Of a stretch of 64,000 nt of DNA, positions 44,568 through 55,960 are shown piece by piece. This DNA is from Hysterium pulicare CBS 123377 (Eukaryota > Ascomycota > Dothideomycetes > Hysteriales > Hysteriaceae): positions 1 through 64,000 of the forward strand of contig AJFK01000004.1 of the NCBI GenBank assembly GCA_000467715.1, read 5' to 3'. The notes beneath the pieces are model-generated. The model saw only the letters and a program-made list of their open reading frames with translations. It was not told the origin of the DNA and did not search any database. Within the stretch, counting starts at the first letter, position 1. Each line of letters begins with the position of its first letter. Made by a program: the position numbers and the translations under genes.

Positions 44568-45072
44568 TGCGTCAGAGGGTTGCGGAAATCAACAGTCGCT
44601 GGGACACCAAAGAGCCGGTCTTCGATCTATGCAAAATGAAGAGTCAAACAGTGCCTCGACAGCGCACTCATCAGCGAGACAGATGGTGAGCGAAGGTGGA
44701 TGGTCTGGTGCAGCTGTCGCACCTGTCAGCTGCTCATCGGAGCTTGGTGCTGGAATCCTAGTTTTGCGGGGCACCCTGTTGCCGTCCAACCACAGCTGCG
44801 CCCCTTACAGCTACTTCTCTTCAAGCCCGGAACGACGTCTCATCAACCGTGTATCCCCAACTTTGACTGCGCCGATTCCGCGGCTGTCATTGACGTCTAC
44901 CGAGTGCGACTGAGCCCTGGGAATAGACACAAATGGCCTTTCATCCTCGACACGATCCTGCACAATTCAACTGCATTCAATTCTGCACAAGAGTAGAGGG
45001 AAATTCCTTTATGATGGAACCTCAATGTGGGACTTGATTCTTACCCAAATCTAACTTCCCACCTCGTACGTT
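44568..45072. other. Intergenic region
   Basis: This is the promoter of gtaA and the 3' flank of the DUF7918 gene. Plus-strand frames at 44359-44996 are shadows of exon 1 and its promoter. Confidence 0.55.
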
Positions 45073-46197
45073 CTAGCTGTACTGGAAGAAGACTAGATCT
45101 GGGTTCTTTGACAGGCCTAACCCGCTGCCTTCATTGCTCGACTCGAACCATTTAGTGAGCTTCTCCTTAAACCCTATTGGCTTTTCAGCTTCCGGAATTT
45201 CTACCTGGGGGTACAAATCTTTTGGTGTAGAGGAAGTGTGTTTATTCAACAGAGAGGGATTTTTAGGACAACCTAAATCTAGACTGTTGGTAATGCCCAA
45301 CGGCTCACTGGTTCCCAAATCCTGACCGTGGTTCACGACTTCGTCCTCGGCCACGTCGGAGTCGTCGTCGAGTACGCCGAGTCGTGCGAGCTCAGCTACG
45401 TTCAAAATTAGTAACAAAATTTTGTGAGACGCGGATTCGTGCTCACCCCAAGTCCGGTAGTGGTACCGAAACGTTGCGTATGGCTTGTCCAAGGGATCGA
45501 TCAATGAGAACGTGTAAAACTTCTTTGGGTGCTCCGACGTTGCCCGCCCAGCATTCTCGAGCCTGTCTCAGCTGTAAGTATTCGAATGAAACCTTCTACT
45601 GGCCGCTATGTGTACTTACTTGACCTCTCCTCCACCATTCGCATGTGGCGTATTGCCGAAAACTTCCATGTGCCCATATCTCGCTACCCGCTTCGTGCCT
45701 TTAGCTCTATAGACCCTGAGCTCGAGGCCAGCAACAGAATCGCCTACGGTCTTTCGGCGCTCTGTAAATTCTTCGAGACCTTCGAAGAAGAACATCCGCT
45801 TCTCCACGTATCGCTTCCCGTCCCTTCCTTCTCCGCAATCATAGAGACCAAACATAGTCTTACCACGCCATTGCTGCTCTTTTCCGCATCCCCAGCTGTT
45901 AACGTGAGTGCCGTTGAGGTATAATTTGAACAGAACACTGTTACCAACAAGGTCCGGTTGGACAATGGAATAGCAGATGAAGAACTGAGTTTTCGAGAGT
46001 ATTGGAGCGAGAGTATTGATGATTGAGGGATCCTCGTCCACTGCCTCCAGAGCTGGAGTGAGAGTAGGACAGTTCTTGAAAGTATCGAGATTTTCGTTTG
46101 CGTTTGTTTGTATAGGTTTTGGTAGGTATTCTGGAAGGAGATCGCCAAGTTCGTTGCAGAGCAGAAGCTCAACCTTGATTCCCCGAAATGTAGGCAT
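45073..46197 (-). CDS. DUF7918 domain protein
   Basis: Three exons, 46197-45620, 45562-45447 and 45395-45073, give 338 residues. I start at ATG 46197 (MPTFRGIKVELLLCNEL), because the domain begins there; an in-frame ATG at 46251 would add 18 residues. The fungal DUF7918 pattern is clear: FFICYSIVQPDLVGNSVLFK and LYLNGTHVNSWGCGKEQQWR with GKTMFGLY, then VEKRMFFF, LELRVYRAKGTKR, and after the first splice KFYTFSLIDPLDKPYATFRY with HYRTW followed by AELARLGVLDDD. Function is unknown. No signal peptide is present. The rest is Ser/Pro-rich with one basic helix. Confidence 0.85.
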
Positions 46198-46916
46198 CGT
46201 TCTTGTTATCGACTTTTCGACGCATGAGGAGTGAGATTTGTGTACGTGCATAAAAACTGGCGAGCAAGGTTATCCGCGTAAAATGGAGCACGCCGGCTAC
46301 TTGCAGTGAAGGTGATTACCGAATTGGGACGAAGACACCGAAACAGCAAACGACACACCGCAAGCTGATTTTTCATGCCGTGCAAAGTATCACCTACTTG
46401 ATCACTTCAGAAGTGTCAGATCGGATTGAGCTTTGCCTTCTCGATCTTCCCGTATTTCACTTTTCCTTCACTCACTCTCCATAGTGCTCGCCGACACCTA
46501 CAGTTGCCAGAGATACTCCGCCCGACGCAGCCCCGAATATCACTTTCACTTTCAGACAGCGTCACGTGCACAGACTCTGCGTTTTCCCGTTGCAAACACC
46601 TCTTCCCTGCTACTTGGCCTTCTCAAAATTAACTTCTCCCCATTTTCCAACCACTTCTCCTCGACGACAACTCATAAACTACAAGGTCCTCTGACTCACA
46701 GCCTCATTCCCATTACTCACGTTCCTCAATTCACTGCCCATCACTTTCCCATTTACAAGCAACTTAAACCTCCTCCACCAACCCCCTCCTCATCTTCATT
46801 TCTACAACACGACAAACTTTCCCACCGACGACTACTTTCGACAATCTCCCCACTCAGCTACTCCGAACATCCTCTTACACTTTCTCACTTGCTCGTTTCC
46901 ACTTCAACTATACACT
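46198..46916. other. Divergent intergenic region with long CT-rich leader
   Basis: This is the shared promoter of the DUF7918 gene (minus) and the BTB-like/CCHC gene (plus). 46430-46915 is strikingly pyrimidine-rich on the + strand, consistent with a fungal leader. Confidence 0.6.
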
Positions 46917-48996
46917 ATGTCTACCGCCACTATTACCGCCACTACTCAGCCTCGGTAAGATCATCTTCCAGTCCGTCTATTGCACTTTCGCTAACTGCTC
47001 GAACAGTGAGGTGGCCTCTGGCAAACAAGAACATCGTGGATTCAAGAACCGTGACCACCAGCGTGCACTGAAGGCAAACGGAGAGAAGTCGTCTCCGCTT
47101 ACTCATAAGGAGCGGCAGGATTCTGCTGTTGAGCTCTCTTCTTCTACGAATACTCCTCAGTATGTATCTATATATCTATTGATATCATTTATACTTATCA
47201 TTTCCAAGGACTAAGGTGGATGCGAAGGAGTCTCCACCTCGCCTCGAGAAGCAGATCGTCACTAAACCGGACCATTTATCGGACCATGAGGTTGCGAAGT
47301 GAGTATCTCTCCTTCCGATGTTTGATGTCCTCATGCACTAACACGTAACAGACTCAAGACCGGTCGCAAGGTCAACATCTTCGTCGGCGATCCTGGCGAG
47401 GATTACATTGTTGTTGAAGGTGCCTATGTCCAGGTCTTGGCACACTTCTCCGCATATTGCAAGGAGAAGCTTATCACAGAGGGAGCATCTCGTCTCTCGG
47501 TACCTCCTGGGGACAAGAATACTTTGACATTCATCTACCGATGGATGCTTACCGGCGGAAAAAATTGCACGACTCCTGGATCCATGCAATTCGAGACTTT
47601 GAAGGTGCCAGATCTGATCAACCTTTACCTTCATTGCCACTTTCTCCAGTTTGACTCCCTCAAGGATATGGCTCATCGACGACTGCGCTGGAAGTTCACT
47701 CATGCCGTCCCTTCCGTGGATGATCTGCAAAATATCTCTGCATTCATTCCTTCTCTTGCCGGAGCGGCGGCAGATGCAGTTGCGACGCTCTTGCTCCGAC
47801 CTTTGGTATTCAACTTCGAGCCTTACGTATTGTATGCTGAGAAAGACCATGATTCTGGCTTGAATCTTGAGTTTGCGGTTCTCGAATTGCGCAAAGCTCG
47901 TATCGCTGCCGGAGAGAAATATGTCGAGCGGGTTGGTTCACAATATCCAACTTCGGATATGAAACCTACAATAGTTGGTCATGCTCAAAGCAAGGCACAA
48001 GCTCATGAACCTAAGCAAGGACATGGCGCCAAACAAAACCCTTCCAGGCATAAGAATTTCCGGGTCGTCGCGACAGAGCAAACATCTGGCACTCAAGATA
48101 CCCAACAGGTCATTCGCGGAAATAAGGGCCGTTACCCACGCCAGCCACGACACATTCGACAGAAGCAAGATGTCTCACAAGGAGCCAAATATACTCCAAA
48201 TACTTCTGGTCTCACTTCTGTGCAACCTACGGTCGCGATTTCCGAAAATGTAGCTCAGCCTCTGAAACCACTTGTTCTTCTGGAACCGCCCGCAGATATC
48301 CCAGATCCGGCCATTGTTTCAGCCGTTCTCAAACCTTCTACAACCTCAGAGCAGCCCACAGAGACTCTATCCCATCAAGCCAAGGTATCTCGTCCTCGAA
48401 AAAACAACCGTCGCAACCCCCGAATTGAGTCAGCTGGAACAAACAATCCTTCTATTACCGATAGAAACGCCATCCCAGCAGTCCCTCATTCTCCTCCCGC
48501 TCCAAAAACGGGTGTGTTCCCGCCACAATCACAACAACTCCGCCCACGTCTCGCAAATGTATTGGATAAATCTAGCACTGAGGTCATTCCACCAGCCTCA
48601 AAGAAGGCATCCGAGGACGTCAAACAACAGGCCAAGCCCAAGACCAACTACAAGGCAAATCTCAAATGCTTTAATTGTGGTGCGCGTGCCCATTTCAGTC
48701 GCGACTGCGAAGCTCCGCGCAAGCCTCGAGGACCTCGCGAACCGGCACTTGATGCAACAAATAACTCTACGAACGAGGGTGCCGCCAAGATTATGGCTAT
48801 GATCGGCCAGACTCTCAAAGCAACCCCACAACTAAGCAAACCAGCTCGTGCAGCAAAGAATTACCCTCGAAATGGCTACCACCGCCGCGAACGCCCGGTT
48901 CAGGTCGTCGAGATCGTTCACAACGGTGAAGGTATAACTACTTCTGCTCGCGAAGCACGCGAAGGCGAGATGACTAGGCTTGGATTGGTCATCTGA
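46917..48996 (+). CDS. BTB/POZ-like protein with CCHC zinc knuckle
   Basis: Four exons, 46917-46954, 47007-47159, 47209-47298 and 47352-48996, give 641 residues. Residues 1-95 are hydrophilic. The BTB-like core follows: GRKVNIFVGDPGEDYIVVEG, YVQVLAHFSAYCKEKLITEG and YRWMLTGG, then LPVPDL-like VPDLINLYLHCHFLQFDSLK, and a helical tail ending AVLELRKARIAAGEKYVERV. Residues about 285-540 are Pro/Ser/Thr/Gln-rich and disordered. One CCHC zinc knuckle, CFNCGARAHFSRDC, lies near residue 555 in a Lys/Arg-rich context, suggesting RNA or single-stranded nucleic acid binding. The intron-rich 5' end and the absence of any polymerase or protease domain nearby mark it as a host gene. Confidence 0.85.
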
Positions 48997-49941
48997 GGAG
49001 CTGGGACTTGGCTCTAGTGCAGGGTCTAAGTGGATGTTCAGCTTAATTCCCTCGGAGACTTGAAGGTTCACAGCGGTATATGGAGCATCTAATCCCCCTT
49101 CACTCTTGCTTTTACTTTCTCGACTCTCTTTGATACTTTTGCCTTTTGCTTTTTTCATAATGGTTTTTTCACCTCTCTATATTTGGATTTTCTGAATTGG
49201 AGATATATCATCGGCGCTATTGGTACGAATCATATAGCATGCAGATTCGGAGTTCAGAGGTTCTGCTACGGTTTCTTCTCATCTCTCTCACTTATTAGAC
49301 CCGCCATATAAGCTATCTGGCGCGCGCTCGTAGCCGTAGAATGTAGCTTCTTCCACGAAACTCCCTTATTACGTGATCATAGTTTTGAAAACAAATTGTA
49401 GCAAATTGGGGATAATGATATCTTAAATGACAGACAATTCCTTGCGTAAAAGAGTAAAGCAGATATGAACGAGTGGCTAGTCTCCGGTTCAACTCCCAAT
49501 AGCTATGCAAATGAGTGCATCTAAACTGTGCCGACCCTCATTTCTTCTCCGCGTAGCTGATCATCATGTGTATTGACGTCCCCATTCACAAACCCGGCTT
49601 ACTGTAGTAATTATTACTTCCTCTCTTTACTTCAACTAGCAAGATACCGTTCTACTGTTTTTGAGTTGAAAGAGAAATATTCTTCAGCATTCTCATAGAA
49701 TTTTCAATCATTTTCAACACCCGTCTCGAAGAAGCTGGGATAGATGGAGGATCGGTAATCACCTACATCGTGATCGACTAGTGTGGGTCTAGCTAGTTAT
49801 GGCTGGCTCCGCTCTCTGGAATACTGCTGCCTGCGGTGCAACCTTACCTCCACAGCCTTACTCGAACTCTGCACCTTGTTGTCATGATCATTATTACACT
49901 TCCAACCTCTATTTTCAATACCGTGCGCTTCATGCTGAAAA
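48997..49941. other. Intergenic region
   Basis: No supported gene lies here. It contains the 3' flank of the CCHC gene and the leader of the HET gene. Confidence 0.55.
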
Positions 49942-51834
49942 ATGCTTTGCTCGACTTGTACTCGAATGATTGAGGAGGGCGAGCGCAGTGATGTGTTACC
50001 ACTTGCAGAGGCTCATGGGTCTCATCATTCGACATTTCAAGGTCTCCAGAAAGCTGCGGAGAGTAAATGCGGAATCTGCAGTATAGTATTCGAGGATATT
50101 GGTCGTTCTAGTGAGGAATTGTGTTCAATGAGCTACATGTCGATTGGGTACTCCGTTATCATTCATAATAAGTTAGCCTTAAACTTATGGCGTTTCCGAT
50201 TCAAGAAGATTGCAGATACATATGCGCCTCTGAACCCAATACTACCATGGTATGAGGCACTCACAGTAGATAAAGCTTGGAATCCCACGACAACTGTGGA
50301 GAACACTGGAGACCTTAGAGTTGCACAACTTGCCCTGCTATGGCTACGGAATTGTCGACTCAACCATAAGAACTGTAATGATTCTCAAAAAAGTCCCTCG
50401 AAATACGGTGATAGCAATGATGCTTGGTTTCCTGAACGGGTGCTGGACCTCACGGAAGAAGATCCGCGGCTGCTTATAACGCGCAAAGAGAAGCCGACCA
50501 GAGATGAATATGCGAGTTTAAGCCACTGCTGGGGTAAAAATCCAAAACATCTCACTCTCACATCCGCAAATTTTAAGGAAATGTGCAACCGAATTCCGTG
50601 GACTACGCTCCCGAAGACATTTCAAGATGCTATTCAGACCGCCCGAAGACTCGGCTTGTTTTATCTCTGGATCGACTCGCTCTGTATTATCCAATCCGGA
50701 AAAGATAGTGTCCAAGACTGGCAAGAGCAGTCCGCGGCTATGAGCAAGATCTATTCAAACTGCACTCTGAATATCTCCGCGGACCGCGCAAGCAGTCCAG
50801 AGGAGGGATGCTTTACTAGTCGAGATCCAGATCTTCTCAACTCCGCTTTCTTCCAGTGGAGGGGTGAAGAATATGTCCTGCGTGAAGATGAGATAGGGGC
50901 GCGCTTATTCAACTCGCCATTGTCGCGAAGAGGATGGGTCGTCCAGGAGCGGCTTCTATCCCCCAGAGTTGTTCATTTCGGACCCGATCAAATATACTGG
51001 GAATGCCAAGATATGCCACTTGCCTGTGAGGTGTTCCCTTTCGGCCTTGACGAATTTGAAACAGCGATCGCCAATAACCCGTTCAATGTTGGAAAGCCCA
51101 GCACTGTGATACCAAATTTGGCCTGGAATGTCATAGTTCGACAGTATAGCAAATGTGAGCTTAGCTACCCGTCAAAGGACAAGCTAGTTGCACTGGGAGC
51201 TATCGCAGAGAAATGTGCTTCAGTGACTAGGGGCCAATATGCCGCCGGTCTGTTCCTCACAGATGATCCTAAACCCTTATTATGGGAAGTTGCTGGCGTC
51301 GGGGAAGCCCGTGGGACTGTTCATACCGGAGATTACCGCGCTCCAACGTGGAGTTGGGCTAATATTGATGGCCCTGTGTCTTGTAATATTTTCTCCAGAA
51401 CGTCTATAGCAAGGGTCGAGTGCATCACCGTTGACCCCGTCGATCCAAACAATCAGTATGGGCAAATCAACTCGGCGCAGATTACTCTGAAGGTACACTG
51501 GTTTGGGACGAATCTAAATGATAAATTGCTTAACTGTTGGAGAAGCGGAACCAGTATGTACGGGCATATGTCAAGCAGTTTCGACGACGGTCTCCTGTCT
51601 ATACGCGCGGATTCGAATACAGCTTTGGCAGATATGCGCCCACAATTCTCTCTTCCACTTATGCTTCCATTGGTCCTCGACTTAGGCTTTGTGGGGCTCA
51701 TTGTTCGAGAACACGAAGTAAGCCGGACCTATTCTCGCTTAGGCCATTTCACACTCGATACGAATCGATCCTGGTCGGAGAGGGGAGCGCAGTCATACAT
51801 CCAGGATGAAACAGAGATCATCACCTTAATTTAG
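49942..51834 (+). CDS. HET-domain protein
   Basis: A single exon encodes 630 residues. The HET domain (PF06985 type) spans about 190-340 with its three landmark blocks: YASLSHCWG, then LPKTFQDAIQTARRLG with YLWIDSLCIIQ, and DWQEQSAAMSKIYSNCTLNI followed by the SA motif; a later RGWVVQERLLSPR segment is also typical. The N-terminal CSTC and KCGIC pairs could bind zinc. HET-domain proteins trigger incompatibility cell death when activated by a non-self partner. No NACHT, STAND or ankyrin region is attached, so it is a plain HET protein with its partner unknown. Confidence 0.93.
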   Translation: MLCSTCTRMIEEGERSDVLPLAEAHGSHHSTFQGLQKAAESKCGICSIVFEDIGRSSEELCSMSYMSIGYSVIIHNKLALNLWRFRFKKIADTYAPLNPILPWYEALTVDKAWNPTTTVENTGDLRVAQLALLWLRNCRLNHKNCNDSQKSPSKYGDSNDAWFPERVLDLTEEDPRLLITRKEKPTRDEYASLSHCWGKNPKHLTLTSANFKEMCNRIPWTTLPKTFQDAIQTARRLGLFYLWIDSLCIIQSGKDSVQDWQEQSAAMSKIYSNCTLNISADRASSPEEGCFTSRDPDLLNSAFFQWRGEEYVLREDEIGARLFNSPLSRRGWVVQERLLSPRVVHFGPDQIYWECQDMPLACEVFPFGLDEFETAIANNPFNVGKPSTVIPNLAWNVIVRQYSKCELSYPSKDKLVALGAIAEKCASVTRGQYAAGLFLTDDPKPLLWEVAGVGEARGTVHTGDYRAPTWSWANIDGPVSCNIFSRTSIARVECITVDPVDPNNQYGQINSAQITLKVHWFGTNLNDKLLNCWRSGTSMYGHMSSSFDDGLLSIRADSNTALADMRPQFSLPLMLPLVLDLGFVGLIVREHEVSRTYSRLGHFTLDTNRSWSERGAQSYIQDETEIITLI

Positions 51835-53005
51835 GTGTTTTGGCTCATGAGTCAGGAACAATGAGCGTTCAGCCTTACATCTTGCATATTCATTCGTGCT
51901 TAAACTTGACCGGTGACCGACTCTACTGGCAAGAATCCACTGTCGTTCAATAGCCGACGGCAGCAGGGCTTTATAACCTCATCCCATAATGATCTATGGA
52001 GACATATCTGAATACAGCTATATACTTCGCTCATTACTCGTACACAAAATACTCAACAGCTCCGCGTCGAACCTCTCCCAACATCCAACCTATTACTGGT
52101 GCCGCGGAGTTCGTATCACGATGCAGCCATCATAGGATCTCACACAACGTCAATGTAGCAAGCTCTCTAATCACTATCCTTCACTTCCCTCTGAGGCTAA
52201 ACTTTATTCTAATCTGCAACCGTCCCCTGGCCTCAAACTTTCAAAGCAGTCCTAGGATGATGGAGAGCACTAGTGTGGCTAGTCTCCATCACAGCCTCAA
52301 GACCACAAGAGATGATACTTCCGCCTGCTAGCTGGCCGAATTGGAAACGAGGGGAAGAACTCCGGCTGGCGCCGTCGAGCCTGATTTTGGATGAAGGAAG
52401 AGTTGGGGAAGTATCCGTATAACAAGCCTTCTGTCCTTGAGGTAGTCGAGTGGAAGAGAGATCTTTCAGAGAGATAGCGGTATTTGTATGATGTGTTGAA
52501 AGATCAATAAAGAGTATGCTTTGTAGATAGGATGTGTACTGAGTAGGAGTGGGGATTGATAGTAGTGGATATAATTACCTTAGTCAGCTATCGATAAGCG
52601 ATGCGGAATAAAAGGTTAGCGTCAATTCACCCTTTACCTTCGTGGCTATACGCCTTGCTCCGCCAAGTATGCACTCCTTCGCAACAGCATCTTTGGGCGG
52701 TTATGCACACAGTTTAATTGGCCTCGGGGCATGCCAGCTGTGGCGCAGCACCTCGTGGCTAGCTATGGCCCAGGCTTTTTTTGCGCAAATGCGCCGACTT
52801 CGCGACGCCTCGTATACAGCGACTTACCCTGATCAATCCGCTTTTCCTCGTCAACCTCATATTCGCTTTATTCCACACTAGATTCTGACTGATTAGCAAG
52901 GCTGTCTTTGTCATATACATGCAGCTTCTTAGGTTGCCTCTACACACAGACTATTTGAGCTATCGCACCTAGTCATTACACTCTGCTATCTTAAGCAGTT
53001 CAGCA
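51835..53005. other. Intergenic region
   Basis: About 1.2 kb. No supported gene is seen on either strand. Confidence 0.55.
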
Positions 53006-55323
53006 ATGGAGTGGGACGTTCCCTGTGTGCTCGACTCATCATATGCAAATCGCTCGTCTCCATTCGTTTCGTACCTGGATGATTTTGCATCACAGCCATA
53101 TGATGATGCTGGGCCAATCGCTCTCTTCCCGATCCTGGAGAACGATGTCTCAGCAATCCTTCTCTGCGGAGCCTATAACCTTCTTAACCCAGAACTGCAT
53201 AAAGATGTCCAAAGTGCCACATATGAGTTTGTTACTCAAAGTAGCGCTTGGTTGGTCAAGGCGAGGCAGCATCAAGCTTACCTTTCCAGCGAGGGTATGT
53301 ATCTTCTCTACGTACCGTTTTCGTATACCAAATTGCTAACGCTAGTAACTGATTAGAAGCAGCTGCGATGAAGCAGTCTCTTTCGAACCAGGTGGTCAAA
53401 GCTAGAGGGAGCTGCAATCTCAACGCTAGAAAGCGGAATATGAAAGCAGCCCCAATATTACAGAAAACGCCGACAGAAGCAGACGATGACTCGACAGCCC
53501 TGCCTTTCAGAATTCGCGCATCACACTCCAATCCTGTCCGAGGTTATTCAAGGAGAGCTAGAGTATCGTGGCTAACGCCTCCGAATGTCTTCCAAGCACG
53601 AGGAAACGGTCTCGGTAAAACGGCTTTTCATCAAGCTTCGTGGACCAGGAAGTCACGAGCAATCCAGTCTGAAACAGCGAGAAACCTTCTCGGTGATTCG
53701 TCCGACTCCGATAGACCCATCTTAGTCGATGACGGGGCCTCACTAAAACATCAACATCATTCCGGAAACAAGAGACGTATACAACTAGTGCGGCGAGAAA
53801 GGTTGGGGTCACCTACTCTCAGAAATATGCCATCCTTGATATCTAATCGATTCACAGGAAAGAACTCCCACGACCGCAGGATGTTGAAAGAAAAGCGATC
53901 GACTATTCTAGCACGAGTGCGACGGAGGACAACAATTTCGATCACTCTTCGTTTTCTGCCTCATGTAGCTCTCATACTGACTACAGCGAGAACGAAAGCG
54001 CGCCGGGCGGTGGTGAAGCATCATCGTTTAGTACTACTGCGACGTTGATCGATAGAATTATGGCTAGAATCGAGCTTCATTTAGGAAACCCCATAATAAA
54101 TCAGTGTGCGGGCGGGAAGACCACAAGTACTGCAGCAACAAATAGTTCATTCGCTTCCACGTCAAATTCGTCGCATCGGCAAGGCTGTAAACGTCGTTCC
54201 GATGATGACGAGTCTCCGCCAGACGATCAAGATGACAATAAACCAAATCGACGCAAGAAAAGGCAGACGGTTGATGAAGGAGACAACCAATTAGCCCAAC
54301 GCTTTGCGTGTCCGTTCTACAAGCACGATCCAACCACGTATCGGAATCGCCGGACTTGTCAAGGACCCGGCTGGGCAACCGTTCATAGGATGAAGTAAGT
54401 CTACGGAAGGAATACTCCAGCTCTGGCCTTCTACTTACATAGCCTAGGGAGCATCTTTACCGGTCACACACACAACCAATCTTTTGTCCAAGATGCTACT
54501 CCGTGTTCGAAAGTAGCGCTGAACTCACAACACACCTCCGCTCGGACCCCTGCGACGTATGTGACGGCGAGTCCATTGAAGGAATCGATCACGAGAAGTT
54601 GCAAATGTTGCGCATGCGGTCTCCAGCCCACCGGTCCGAGGACGAAAGGTGGAAAGACACGTATCAGATCTTGTTTCCTCATGTTGCTAAAGACGATATT
54701 CCTTCGCCATGTAAGACCACTCCGATCTCGATTCTGGTCCTGCGTATCTGATGAAACTAGACTATGATGACCACTCTCCTGCCGAAGAATCGCGCCGCTT
54801 TCGTCGAGAACTCTTAATTCGCATACGACGTGAGCTCCTCAAAACTGCGGAACAAGGGAAAGAATCAATCGAAGAGGACTTGCTGAGACAAGTAGCAGGC
54901 ATTGTAGAAAGATGCGAACGCGAGTTGTGCTCATCGCAAGGACACATACCCCCAGTCGAAGCGCTTCCTCAACCAAAATTGCAACACTGGGACTCTGTTT
55001 CCCATGATAGCGCCATAGCATTGGAGAGCACAGCTCTATATTCCAGCCCCAAAGATCAACTCCAACCGGATCCAATGCCATCAACCCTACCACTCTGCGA
55101 TACTCTCGTGTATCGCTCCGTCGAGCCCACTCACTGCTCTCCCGAGGCCATCTCCTGGAGTATAGGTCCAACATTGGAGAAAACATATGGGCATGATTTT
55201 CTGGAATCGGACCGAGATATTGACCCCTTCGATCGTTCACTCAACAGCTGGATCAATTGGGACGAGAGCTCAGGCAATTACGTCGCAGAGACCTTATACG
55301 CAGGCACCGCGGCATCATTGTAG
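53006..55323 (+). CDS. Fungal C2H2-type zinc-finger protein
   Basis: Five exons, 53006-53294, 53357-53801, 53858-54394, 54448-54710 and 54761-55323, give about 698 residues. The zinc-finger region reads FACPFYKHDPTTYRNRRTC then GPGWATVHRMKEHLYRSH, with the Lys-Glu junction made by intron 3, then FCPRCYSVFESSAELTTHLR and SDPC. This layout (ACPxxK...C.gpGw..v.R.keH.yR.H) is a well-known fungal group, often in proteins with F-box or HET neighbours. The rest is Ser/Arg-rich and acidic. Exon 2 to 3 is the least certain junction: the gene changes frame there, and a donor at 53802 with acceptor at 53857 fits the phase. A nuclear role is likely; the target is unknown. Confidence 0.75.
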
Positions 55324-55960
55324 CCCTTATCCATTTCAAATGCAGTAAAGCCCGAGACCGCAACCCCTCAAGACGTAACCTTTGTAAGATCCGCTGTTTA
55401 GGAAGGCCGGACTTGTACTATTCTCTCCGGCTGTGCTTCGGACCAAATATAAAGGTTTGGGAGCTGCGAGAGTTTAAGCTATTGAATCTGTACCTAGTGA
55501 CTTACCTGGTCGCCAGCTATTCCATTATGAAGCTTTTTTACGTGCGAGACTCGAGGCGTGGATCGTGGACTGCTGTCCTTATCTCCGGATCATGGTTATT
55601 TCACCAGTTCACGAGGACGAGAGGACGCGGCGACGTTATTTGAGGAACACACATGATATATTAACTCTGTGCAGTGGTGATATCTAGACACAAGAGGAAT
55701 ATGATACAAATTATACCCTCGCCATAGAAGCGGGTAAGAAGATATTCATCTAAATCTCTCGCTGAAGCCGCTCGAGACGAGACGAGAAGAAAAGATATTA
55801 TCAACAGCGATGAAAGGGATACAACTACAAGGGCAATCACGATGGGGAAAGCATATACACAAAATGCAAAAGAAAGCTTTTGAAATCAACAAAGACTTCC
55901 AACCCCATCCAATCTTAGACACCTCACCCACTCCCATCTCCCTCCTCCCTTTCCACCACA
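55324..55960. other. Intergenic region between convergent genes
   Basis: This contains the 3' flanks of two convergent genes. No gene is seen. Confidence 0.55.

Noticed and set aside
46917-48996. CCHC zinc knuckle as a sign of a retroelement Gag gene.
   Set aside because: The gene has three small introns, a BTB-like domain shared with neighbours and no polymerase, protease or terminal repeats nearby. It is a host gene.
49440-49500. A ggttcaactcc word resembling a tRNA T-arm.
   Set aside because: No matching acceptor, D or anticodon arms lie around it.
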